Below the pieces are notes generated by a model. The model saw only the letters and a program-made list of their open reading frames with translations. It searched no databases and was not told the origin of the DNA. The position numbers were made by a program, and so were the translations under genes. From assembly GCF_021869535.1 (NCBI RefSeq), contig NW_026262712.1, positions 70,278,100 to 70,342,099 of the forward strand: a stretch of 64,000 bases of DNA, given 5' to 3'. This stretch comes from Mytilus californianus (Eukaryota > Mollusca > Bivalvia > Mytilida > Mytilidae). Each line of letters opens with the position of its first letter. Position 1 is the stretch's first letter. This document shows, piece after piece, positions 34,281 to 44,264 of the stretch.

Positions 34281-35227
34281 TGTTAGCGACAATAAACAAA
34301 ATTATGCGTTAAGCTTAAATCATAGGCAATAAGCTAATGCCTTTGCATTAAGTTATTTCCTGAAATTTTCAGGCATTAAGCTTATTTCCTGAAATCTGAT
34401 GATGACTTTTCAACCTATTGCCAAGCATCATTTCAGGCAATAAGTGAACTTTGGGATTTTTGCTTTATCTTCTATGAAAATGCATATTCGGTGAAATATT
34501 CTTGATTTAAAATGTTTTTGATATTATATTCCGAATATCAATATACATTAATTTAACAAATCTTCAAATTTTAGTATTTTTTCATATTCATAACAGAATT
34601 TACTTGTATTTCTTTGTGGTATTACAAAAATTGATATGTTTCAAACAAGTGATTGTATCTAATGAAAGGAGGTGGATTGATGATTCTATCTGAAAATTAT
34701 TTGAAGAAAATTTGCACTTCACAGGTCGATCTGGTTTTGTTGTGGTCAAAAGTAGACAAATATAGATATGAATTTTTAATCACATCATCTTTCCATTGAT
34801 TTTATTGGATATGTAAAACATTATTGTTAAACATTAAGTGTAAATGCCCCCAGGCAAACTTGTCTTCTTCACTTCATAATCTCTATCATTAACATTTAAG
34901 TGACATGTCTACTGAAGTAAAATTTCTTAATTCTTTGCGGTCTTAATTGAATCAGCTAGTGAAAACAAGGAGGATATACCCAAGATAGTACAATGAAATT
35001 CTGGCAAAGATTGAACTTTTACCTTTTAGAATCCCCAGCAAAGACGTCAACTATAGACTACTACAATAAAAAAAGGCATAGCATTTTTAGCATTGGAGGC
35101 TTTGACAGGTAAACAGTAAAGTAAAGGTGAATGATAAGGAAAATTAAAAAAAATGTTTTCTAGATGAACTGTAGGGTACTTTGGTAAATAGGTCACGGCG
35201 ACAGAGACCGCATGATTTAAACCAACT

Positions 35228-35315
35228 TACCTATAATTGCTTACATCCACTCCATTTGAACTTGGGTGGGTGGATAATTGTCTCATTGGCAATCATAGCC
35301 TATCTCCTTATTTTT
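35228..35315 (+). repeat. R1 terminal fragment nested in Ginger
   Basis: GGGTGGATAATTGTCTCATT then GGCAATCATAGCCTATCTCC. 5'-truncated R1 with the common terminus. Confidence 0.7.
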
Positions 35316-35457
35316 AAATTAATAATACCTATCCAAATATTTTTCATGATTCCATGGCTATGCAAATATTTCTCCTGATCCATCAACCTATTTCTTTCAC
35401 TTTGTGAAAATTGTGACATGAAGAAAAAAGTATTTAGGGAAGGGAGTAGTAGTGAAT

Positions 35458-35822
35458 ATAAAAATAAGATTTGGTATGATTGCCAATGAGACAACTCTCC
35501 ACAAGAGACCAAATGACACAGAAATTAACAACTATGGGTCACCGTACGGCCTTCAACAATGAGCAAAGCCCATACCGCATATTCAGCTAAAAAAGGCCCC
35601 GAAATGACAAATGTAAAACAATTCAAACGAGAAAACTAACGGCCTAATTTATGTACAAAATAATGAACGAAAAACAAATATGTTACACAGCAACAAACGA
35701 CAACCACTGAATTACAGGCTCCCGACTTGGGACAGGCACATACATAATGTGGCGGGGTTAAACTAGTTCGTTGGCGCCAAATCCTCCCCCTAACCTAAAC
35801 CCATTTTATCCAAAGAGTCCAA
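35458..35822 (-). repeat. R1 long copy nested in Ginger (reverse)
   Basis: Starts TGATTGCCAATGAGACAACT, passes CACCGTACGGCCTTCAACAA and GACTTGGGACAGGCACATA, and ends near TTATCCAAAGAGTCC. It lies immediately upstream of the integrase remnant. Confidence 0.75.
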
Positions 35823-36066
35823 CAGTAGAGAACAGGTTGATTTAATGGATTTCCAATCAAAGCAAGATGGAAACTATAAATTTCTATCAAATCACCTAAC
35901 AAAAGTTTGTAACATTAGAGCTCTCACGTCAAAATGTGCTTCAGATGTGACCTTTGATTCAATTGATGTTTTCACAATTGATGCGCTCCATAAACTACAA
36001 AGTGACAATGGTCGTGAATTTACAGCTTTGGTTATATCCGAGTTAAAGTTAAGTAGCCAGAACTAG
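35822..36066 (+). pseudogene. Ginger-type integrase core, fragment
   Basis: The frame reads REQVDLMDFQSKQDGNYKF, then HLTKVCNIRALTSK, then LQSDNGREFTALVISELK, ending at TAG. This matches the DDE integrase core of Ginger2/TDD-type transposons: first Asp in VDLMDFQS, second Asp in QSDNGREF. The YQ(D) piece before HLTK and a short loop before the second Asp are deleted. The third catalytic acid (the E of the SQGSVER block) is missing because the frame stops early. An R1 insertion cuts off the N-terminus. The enzyme would cut and join transposon ends; this copy cannot. Confidence 0.75.
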
Positions 36067-36323
36067 TGAACTTATCTCAGGAATTTGACATTTTAAACTT
36101 CAGTTCTTATCATGTTATTATGGACCATGTATTTTAACTTTAAACAAATGTCTTTTTATTTACTCGCATTTACATTTTAGGCATTAAGATTAATGTCTGG
36201 ACACATTTTTCAGGATTTAAGTATAATGACTAACAATATTTTGGGAATCGACTTACTGCATAGGCGTTAGCTTGTTGCCTAAGATATAAGCTCAATGCAT
36301 AATTTCACTTATTGCCGCTAACA

Positions 36324-36352
36324 CATATATATATATATATATATATATATTT
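36324..36352. repeat. (AT)n microsatellite
   Basis: AT dinucleotide run at the right border of the Ginger-type element. Confidence 0.9.
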
Positions 36353-37299
36353 TTTTCGAAAATTCAGTAAAGACTTTACAGTGCTTTGAATCTTTTAGAA
36401 GAATCATTTAAAAAGTAAATATAAATATGACAATTTGTTTAATATCGCAAACAAATTAAAGGAAGTACAAAGCAAGAGAATATTGAATATGAAATTATTA
36501 AATACAAAAAAGGCGGCAGATAATATGAATGGTAAAGACACTTGTGACATGATAAGATTAAGAATTACCAAGTGGTCTACATCTTAATGATTGATAATGT
36601 AGTCTTTTTTTGCTGACAGTTATTGTAATGCTTTTTGACAGAATACATGATTCTTGATCGGCGTTGCACCAGATAATTGAGCAATGTTATCAAAAAGAGG
36701 TGTGAGAGCTGATTTGTTAGACATACACCGAAGGGCATATGGACGATAAGTTAGACAATACATGTACCTCTGTTGCAAATTAATTAAATAGTTTATGACA
36801 AAAAATTTCGAGATCAATTTATTTATTGATGTATCAATACGAAATAGAGAGAGAGCGCAAGAAATTTGGACTGCCCTGGAAGAATTTAAGGCAATTTTAA
36901 TTGAAAAACAGACCACCCAAGGATCCTTTAGAATGTGGTTGCAATGTTTCGTTTTTATCGGTTCAGAGAACACGCCTATTGTCTTGTCTTGTGTGAAGAT
37001 CATGCCTTTCAAAGGCACACCTCTGGTTTCGGAGTAAAATAAATGGTGTATTTAACACTCACTAAAAGTTAATTACACTTTTAAAATCTAAAACAAAAGA
37101 TAATTTAGATTTTACATATTCACGCCTTTGACTGAGTGGTTGCAAGCAACCCTTTCTTTTTATTCACCGGTAATGTTAATAATATCATATTACGTCTAAT
37201 GTGCATAGCAAAGCAGAGTACAGATGAGTACTGATGTATTCTACAAGACGAAGAAAGTCTGTACATCCACATTTACATTGACAGTTGCAGATCAAGGCA

Positions 37300-38179
37300 C
37301 TAGCATCCAATATTAGTTTCTAATTTTTCTAACATTCTATATTTCGAGCAGAGCTCACTGTTATTGATAATTTGTGAAAGTTCAAGCAAGTGATAGTTTC
37401 TAGCAGAGGCTAGAGCAGGACATGAATGAATGAAATGTTCTAATGTTTCAAAGTCCTCTTCGCATAAGAGACATGTTGGGTTGAACTTGGTTGAAAGCTG
37501 CCCTATTACATTGGAGAATATATGTACCAGTAGGGAGTCGAAGTTTGATAGGGAGACGCTGGGTGTCTTTAGCAGAAGTCTGGACACTTGCCAGAGCATT
37601 GTGTAGATGACCAGTTTTATAATTAGATGTTGAAATACATGAAATACTCTTGAAGTAGACAGACATGGTAACAACATGTTCGACCCAGAAGGTGTCAACC
37701 GCTTTCCTGATACTAGTAGAATTTTTCCATTTTAATTTCGAGGGTGGTTCATCTAATTTGTTAAAAATTGATGGTAAGCTGTATTTAATTAATAAAGATC
37801 TGATTTTTGTGAACCAACTGTCTATTACGGCTGTTGAAATAAGGATTTGTCTTTCGGAAACTTGTCTTTCTATAGAGTTCTCTTGTCTTGAAATGTTAGC
37901 AAAAGTTCCTAAAGCTAATTTATGGATTTTACTGATTACTGGAATTGTACCTGATAGTATATATACGGCCATGTCTGTTGTGTTATTAGGAATAGATAAA
38001 ATTTGTTTGATGCTTTTTCGATAGAATACTTCAATTGGTTCCATTTGTGTAGAATATGGTAACAGTATTTCTAAGCCATAAATGAGGACTGGTAACACAT
38101 AAACTTGGAATAATTGCAAGCATGCAACGGGATTAAGGCCGTTCTTGCCATGCAAGCCTGTCCCCATTAAGCTGTACAT
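37300..38179 (-). pseudogene. LINE ORF2, thumb and C-terminal zinc knuckle
   Basis: The frame 38179-37448 (NGLNPVACLQLFQVYVLPVL, YGLEIL, YRKSIKQIL) is the region after the RT active site. A frameshift leads to 37698-37300, which carries CLLCEEDFETLEHFIHSCP, the CxxC...H...C knuckle found at the end of CR1/jockey-type ORF2. Confidence 0.8.
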
Positions 38180-38399
38180 TGTTCTCTTTGCTTTATTGAT
38201 GTGTTCCTGGATATGTATTGGGATGGTTTGCCGAGGGTTTCTGCTGTGAGTAATTCCTAAATGTACAGCGGTTTCAACATTTTTAATAGATGTATCCTTT
38301 AATGTGAAATTGAAGTTATCCTCTAATTTTGGTTTTCCAGTTTTGATGATTTTACATTTTGTAGGCTTTAAGGAATATTTTTCCTGTTGACTGTTGTTA

Positions 38400-39400
38400 A
38401 TAGGGTTTGCATATTAATGGGGTCATTCATAACCAGTGTGACGTCATCTGCGCAAGTTGGTATAGCACAGTGGATGTGTCCAATATAGGATCCAAGTGTA
38501 CTGTCCTCTACTTGGTTAAGAATGTCATTGATATATAGTTTGTATAATTCTGTACTCAGTATTCAACCCTGCCTAACTCATTGTTTAATATCGAAGGGTT
38601 CAAAGACCAAATTTTCCCATCGAACTGAAGTTTGTGCACCAACACTCAGATCATGCAAAAGTAGCCATAATGAACCAGAGATCCCTGCTAGGTATAACTT
38701 TCTATATAGACTACTGTGGTTTACGACGTCAAAAGCAGATTTTGCATCAATCAGTGCTACATATAAAGGTGATTACCTGTATACTGCATCATTACCTGTA
38801 TACTGCATCGATAATCACTTCATTAAGTAGAAGAGCGCAAAAATAATGGTGATATTTTAGACGTGAATCCTCTCTGAAATTGGTTTTGGATGGCTGCGAT
38901 AATTTGCCATAGGTGTTCCTTAAGGAGTATTTCTAGGATTTTGCCAATTACAGGAAGAACTGTAATACCTCTGTAGTTTTTAGGATCTGTAGGTAAACCT
39001 TTCTTTTTGAAAATTGGTGATAAAATTCCCATCTTGATGTAATCTGGGATAGCACATGATATACAGATGTTGTTAATTATTTTTGTCAATGCACCTACCA
39101 GGTCTGGTCCTCCATGGATGAAATGATCAGCGGTTATTCCATAAATGTCAGGAGCTTTATTTTTATTTAACTTGTTAATGGCATTCTGGACTTCTAAGGT
39201 TGAGAAAGAAATTGGAATTGAGTCATCAAGACAGGATTCCATGATAACATCAATGTCTGCCTCCCTGTTGGTATAGTCAGCCTCAGGAGTAGCAGTAGGT
39301 GTAGCCAGATTTGCAAAGTGTTCATTCCACCCCTTTATTAATTCTTCTGCGGAGTAGACAAATATACTTTTCCTAGTACTATAAGTTCAGTTATAAACGA
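38400..39400 (-). pseudogene. LINE ORF2, reverse transcriptase domain
   Basis: Reads WNEHFANLA, NKNKAPDIYGITADH, PIFKKKGLPTDPKNYRGITV, then a B-motif with a stop (VRQG-x-ILS near 38560) and the active-site CADD at 38443-38454 in place of YADD. Fingers and palm motifs are in the right order, with frameshifts near 38823 and 38600. TPRT enzyme of the LINE, inactive here. Confidence 0.82.
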
Positions 39401-39899
39401 CTTTCCTTGCTTCCGCTGGTTATTTATTTATTTATAAAATGATTTAATGTCACTGGACCGAGTATTCATATTTTCGGCATACTTCTCGTCCCTCTGTCTA
39501 GCAATTTCATGCCGCCTTGCTTTAAGTAGTTCAGATCTAGTGTTTTTTCTACGTGTTGCACTTTTACCAGATTTTGGTTTACCATCCTCTTTCCATTCAA
39601 ATAAGGCTTTCTTATTGTTTACTAGTGCAAGTGCTATCTCGTCGTTCCAGTTGTGGGTGTTTTTCTGCTTTAAAGGTTTGGATTTTCTTGCACTATAGTT
39701 AACGCATGGATGCGATCTTTGACGTCAATAATTTTTTCTTTAGCTTCCATATCATTGATTTTATTTGTAATTTCAGTTTAATACTTTCCCACATCTATTT
39801 TAGACCAATTTACTTTTGATGGATACTATTTTTTTCTCTGTTTTTTGAATTTTGATTTAAAATGGCATTGTAGCATGGTATGGATGGAGTGGGGTGGTG

Positions 39900-40640
39900 A
39901 TCGGAGGTATTTAAAGGTAACATATCTAGGCGTTTTGTTGGATTTAGTCCTGGGTCTATGTCATTGCTCCTGAAGATATAATCAATTATGGAGACTTCTT
40001 GGCCATTCGGATGTATAAAGGTTACATCAGTCTCATTGAAAGTAAGATGTGTCGCTTGGAGAAAATTCTTCAGGGCTTCTTACCTATCTGTCAATTTGTT
40101 AATTTGAGATCTACTGGATATATCACAGTTCCAGTCACCACACAAGACAAACTGATATTTTGGCGAGTACTTATTTATTATTTCTCTTAATTGGTCTAAT
40201 GTATCATTGAACTCGGAATTGACGTACTTGGAACCTCTGCATGGCATGTATACAAAAATCAGAATGTAGGGTTTTGGATTTACATCCACTTTGACACAAA
40301 CGATTCTCTCATTGCCCTCCTCCAGTTTCTCTATTAAATGTTTGATATCTTCTATCCAGAGTATGGCAACCTCACCATTTCCACGTGGTCGCTGAGTTGG
40401 TCCAATTAGGTTGAGCTCATCAACTGATTTTGCGGTCCAATCACACTCCGGAAATAATTCATCAAAGCTATTTTTTTCAAAATTAAAAAGCCAGTGTTCT
40501 TGTAGGCAGATAATGTTATCATTTTCCTTAAATAAGATATCTTTTATACAGTCCATATTATTACGTACATTTTTACAATTGAAAGATACAATATGAAATG
40601 TTTGTAATGGCTGAGGATTTATCCATGGTCCTTTTGAGGC
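39900..40640 (-). pseudogene. LINE ORF2, AP-type endonuclease domain
   Basis: Reads FHIVSFNCKNVRNN, then CLQEHW, NGEVAILW, VYMPCRG, LCGDWNCD, HPNGQEVSIIDYIF and NTSDHHP. These are the ordered motifs of the APE endonuclease that nicks target DNA for reverse transcription. The catalytic Glu (QEHW), Asp/Asn (GDWN) and His (SDHH) are present. A TAA within LTDR-EALKNF (about 40080) splits the frame. Confidence 0.85.
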
Positions 40641-40778
40641 TTTGTTACTCCTAAAAAATGGTCCTCTTGAATGCTAAGATTATTATTTCTCATCACGCCT
40701 TGTGAGAACGGGTCTATGTAAGAAGCAGTTATTAAGGTAGTAGAGCTTATCACAGATTGGTTAGATATGGATTTCAAG

Positions 40779-41216
40779 TCATGGCTGTTTTCGGTTTCTG
40801 AATCTGATAAAGCAGTTTTTTTCATGATGTATAACTATTTCTTTAGTTTCAACATTTGCATAATCCAGTTCTTGTGATACAATATTGGAACATCCAGCAT
40901 CATTTGTAGGTTGTGGATTAGTTGTAAGCTTGTTAGACAGGGTGGAATTAAGATGGAGAGGGAGGCCTGTCACAAGATTTTTCATTGAACTTGCATTACA
41001 TTTCATTGTTGGTGATTTCTGGTCAGACCTCGTTTCCATATCAGAGCTTGTGCTAGACTTTGCTTGCATTTTCATGTAGCAAGGTGGTGGTAAATTCCAT
41101 GGATAAGTGTGACTATTGGAATTATGCATATGTATCATATTCACCTTCAAAGGTATTTGTCCTGGTGGGTGTGAGTCACTAAATGGTACATTTGGCATTG
41201 GCTGTACATTTCTCAT
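40779..41216 (-). pseudogene. LINE ORF1, C-terminal part
   Basis: A 145-codon frame, rich in N, S, P, H and K (for example PGQIPLKVNMIHMHNSN), following the VNTR. It ends just before the endonuclease frame; no zinc knuckle was seen. The function in the ORF1 protein is unknown. Confidence 0.55.
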
Positions 41217-41224
41217 ATGCGTAT

Positions 41225-41505
41225 CTGGTATAAGATTCTGGTACCCATTTACTTGTGTACTTGTTATTTTGTTGTAGTAACTATTTACATGAGAACTTGG
41301 TATATGATTCTGGTACCCATTTCCATGTGGACCTGGTATATGATTCTGGTACCCGTTTCCATTTGAACATGGTATATGATTCTGGTACCCATGTACATGA
41401 AGACCTGGTATATGGTTCTGTTACCCATTTACATGCGGCTCTGGTATATGATTTTGATACACATTTACGTGTGGACCTAGTATATGATTCTGGTACCCAT
41501 GATAT
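41225..41505 (-). repeat. In-frame 36-bp VNTR in LINE ORF1
   Basis: About seven 36-bp units. On the coding strand each gives the 12-residue motif GYQNHIPGPHGN with variation. Units differ at a few bases, and one or two carry stops. Confidence 0.85.
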
Positions 41506-41528
41506 TGATGATTACTTTGTGGAGATGG

Positions 41529-42256
41529 CTAATGTTGTTTTGACAATTCCAGTGCATCTAGTCTTTGCTTTAAGGAGTTGTACTCAAGGTCAGAAACACT
41601 ACTATTAAGGTTATAGATGTTTTCCATACTTTTTATTTTAGACTTTAGGTGTTGAGTTTCTTCTAGGTGCATTGGAAAACCTCCTGTGATATGCTCTGTA
41701 TAGTGGTGGAGTGAGTCTGGGTTTGGAATATCTTTAGTTGTGTCATTAGTTGGTGTACTATCTACAGTTCCAGCTACTTTAATTCTAAGAATTCTATTGC
41801 TGTTCTTTAGTTCTTTGATTTTAGCTTCTAGTTTAATGATATATGCTTTAAGTTTAGCATTTTCTTTTGATATTTCTGAGTTGGTGGCATTTTGTTGTTT
41901 GCACTCTTTCTTTAATCGGAGCTCCTTTTGTCTTAGTTCTTTTTCTTCCAGATTTGGTCTTCCTTCCACTGCTTTAGTGTGTTTTACAAGCGGTTGTTCT
42001 ATTGTTACCATATCAATGTCTTTGGATGTTGGTTTTGACAATTATTTATTACAGGTTCTAGATTTCTACATAGGCTTTCATTATCAGAGTTGATTGATGG
42101 ATTTGAGTTTTCAGTCATATTTCCAGATCTGATGTTAACTTCCTCAAGCAGTATTGATTGCGCTATTGTAACAGATGGGCAATTGATTGTGTTGTTCTGA
42201 TGGTTCTGTTGTGTGAGCTGAGTTTCCCCAGCACCTCCTGAAGTTGCTATACTCAT
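41529..42256 (-). pseudogene. LINE ORF1, middle part with coiled coil
   Basis: Two overlapping frames (42256-42005 and 42041-41529) joined by a frameshift. The second has a strongly charged heptad-like stretch (ENAKLKAYIIKLEAKIKELK), expected to form a coiled coil for ORF1 multimerisation, and a second short helix (YNSLKQRLDALEL) at the end. Confidence 0.65.
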
Positions 42257-42619
42257 GTAGTTATTAGGAGGGGTAGGCTAGTATATCTGCTCACAATGGA
42301 TGTCGATTGACCCTTTTTTTGTACATATTGAACATCCATACGGAACATCAGGAGATTGTTCTAATGTATTTATTTGCTCCTTAGTGAGTTTTTCACAATT
42401 GAAGTGAATTCAATGGCCTCCAACGGTGCATTCAATACATTTACTCAGGCACTTCCTATTACATTTTGGACAGATATCATCATTGGTTTTTCCTGCAGTT
42501 ATTGATATGTCAGTTGTTTTAGATGGTTTACTCAAATGAGATACATTATCCTGTATAAGTTTGAGACAAGCTTCACGAATTTTACTGTTCAACTGTTGAT
42601 ATGTGGATTTGGCTGACAT
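42250..42619 (-). pseudogene. LINE ORF1, N-terminus with PHD-type zinc finger
   Basis: The frame starts MSAKSTYQQLNSKIREACLK and reads CPKCNRKC, CIEC and GGH, then a TGA where a Trp is expected, IHFNCEKLT, and finally YGCSIC. The Cys/His spacing (C4-H-C3) is that of a PHD finger, which in host proteins binds histone tails. In the LINE it may aid chromatin targeting or RNA-protein assembly (inference). The TGA at 42409 and a later stop break the frame. Confidence 0.7.
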
Positions 42620-43075
42620 CAGGTTCGCTATGGTTTTTAGTTCTTAAATGAAAAAGATGTGGGATTTTCCATTCACTTCCACCCTCATTGTTAAGTTATA
42701 CATGTTAATTCTGTATAGCTGAGATTAAGAGTTTTCTTTTTGAAGAACTGACATAGAGGTTTCAATGTATTAAGTAAACTTTCATCTCCTCTAAACCCTT
42801 CTATCTCTTTTTTTAGAACCAAACTATTTACGATAATCATCTGTGGATTTAAAAAGCTTATTGGACCCAAAATATTTTGAATTGGATCTATCTATGATGG
42901 TTTCCTTTGAAAAATTGGACAAGAGGTCTACCGCTCGCCAACAATTTCGTCCATCGTTGTTTTGTTTAAATATCTGGTACATTGTTGGTTCGACTAATAT
43001 AAGATAGCTTTGAGTAAAACACCTCTGATGCCGATGAAAAAGAAACCAAAGATGCCTACGGCTACATTATAAAAA

Positions 43076-43140
43076 TAAGGAGATGTGGTATGATTGCAAA
43101 TGAGTCAACTATCCACTAAATACCAAATGCAGTGCCGAAA
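43076..43140 (-). repeat. R1 fragment shared by both duplicate units
   Basis: GGAGATGTGGTATGATTGCA then AATGAGTCAACTATCC, present at the same place in the right unit (45592-45655). It therefore inserted before the duplication. Confidence 0.7.
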
Positions 43141-44264
43141 TATAAGTATCAACAGGATGTAGGACCATAAGTGTACATAATTTTATAGAAATATATTTAT
43201 AGTTTTGTTTTAATTAAAAAAAACAAAATCAATGTACATGTAGTAGATAAAGACAATATTCAAGGATCGTACCACAATGTTAAATTGGTGACCTTTGAGT
43301 ATATCTTGATTATTAGGAGCAATAAGTTTACATGGATTGTTTGTAAACAACACCCACGCAAAAATTAGGATGTGATATACCGATTGTAATAAGGATTTTT
43401 ATACGGATACTACGGATACCACAAAACGTCCAAACCTAATATTTGCATCTATGAAACAATTAAGTTTACCCTGTTCATTATTTTTACATACGACTATGAA
43501 AAATATGTTAAACTGTTTAAATGTCAAAGGAAGTTGACCGATGGATTCGTGTATAAACTTCTATACAAGACATAGTTGTATTTGTATGGTCAACGGTGGC
43601 ATATAAACAACAAAATAAATCATGTAGCTATAACTTTTTCAACTACATTGCCCAAACAATAAAAAATGAAAGAAGAAATAAATAAAAACGTTGTTTTTCA
43701 TTTTAAGTCATCGAAATGGATCATATATTGTGACTTAAATGAACATTATCATAATTCTCATTGCATTGTTACAGTATATTTATATCTCCGTAAACAATGT
43801 TTTTACGTCTGTAGATTTTCACCATTGTAATTAATTTTAAGAAGAAGGTCCATTCGCTAAACAAATGGAAGTTATTTTAATCATGCAATGTTTATTTCAA
43901 TGTAGGTTTGAATGTTCACGACGGTCAATATAAATATAGTTTTATATGACTTAATTGTTGTTTCTGGTTAACAAAGTATGAAAATTAAAAGAGAGGCGAA
44001 AGATACCAAAGCGATAACCAAACTTAAGAAAACACGAAAAATCTACAAAAAGACAAACAACAGTAAACAAGACACAAGAAAACTAAAGACTGAGCAACAC
44101 GAATCCAATCACAAATCAATAAGTTAAAGATATAAAGCAAACTTTTTTTTATAACATATGAACGCAGATCTTCATAAAACCCAGCTGATATATAATTACC
44201 ATAAACAGCTTATTAAGGTAGCTTGCAAATGGGGCTCCCTGTTAGTACACTAAAATCCAATGTG

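Larger units (their letters stand above)
34281..36323. mobile_element. Ginger-type DNA transposon (decayed)
   Basis: 2,043 bp with inverted ends of about 75 bp: TGTTAGCGACAATAA and, inverted, TGTTAGCGGCAATAA, then AAATTATGC, TAGGCAA and AAGCTAA.GCCT. The flanks are AT repeats, so the target duplication (perhaps TATA/CATA) is uncertain. It contains an integrase-like remnant and two R1 pieces (35228-35315 plus, 35458-35822 minus). Ginger elements end in TGTNR, make 4-bp duplications and encode an LTR-retrotransposon-like integrase; ends and ORF both fit. Confidence 0.8.
36981..42767 (-). mobile_element. CR1-like LINE, nearly complete, decayed
   Basis: 5,787 bp on the minus strand. The 5' end is at 42767 and the 3' end at 36981, where the sequence ends ...CACAAGACAAGACAA (short-tandem tail). 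TATT flanks both sides (36977-36980, 42768-42771). Against the intact paralogous site near 45273-45285 the insertion is clean. Order: ORF1 (PHD-type finger, coiled coil, 12-residue VNTR), then ORF2 (AP-endonuclease, reverse transcriptase, zinc knuckle). CR1-clade LINEs with a PHD-type finger in ORF1 are known. Several stops and frameshifts make this copy inactive. Confidence 0.88.
33890..44250. repeat. Segmental duplication, left unit (invaded)
   Basis: The ancestral unit survives in three blocks, 33890-34190, 36345-36980 and 42768-44250. These align in order with 44265-46890. Shared markers include CCAGCTGATGATTCGCAATA, CAAGAGAATATTGAATATGA, GATTTAAAAAGCTTATT, TGATTGCAAATGAGTCAACT and TACGTCTGTAGATTTT. 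The blocks are separated by an R1 fragment, a Ginger-type transposon and a LINE, all absent from the right unit. Confidence 0.88.

Noticed and set aside
36620..37037. 132- and 80-codon frames across 36620-37037
   Set aside because: They run from duplicated non-coding sequence into the LINE 3' end, so they are chimeric chance frames.
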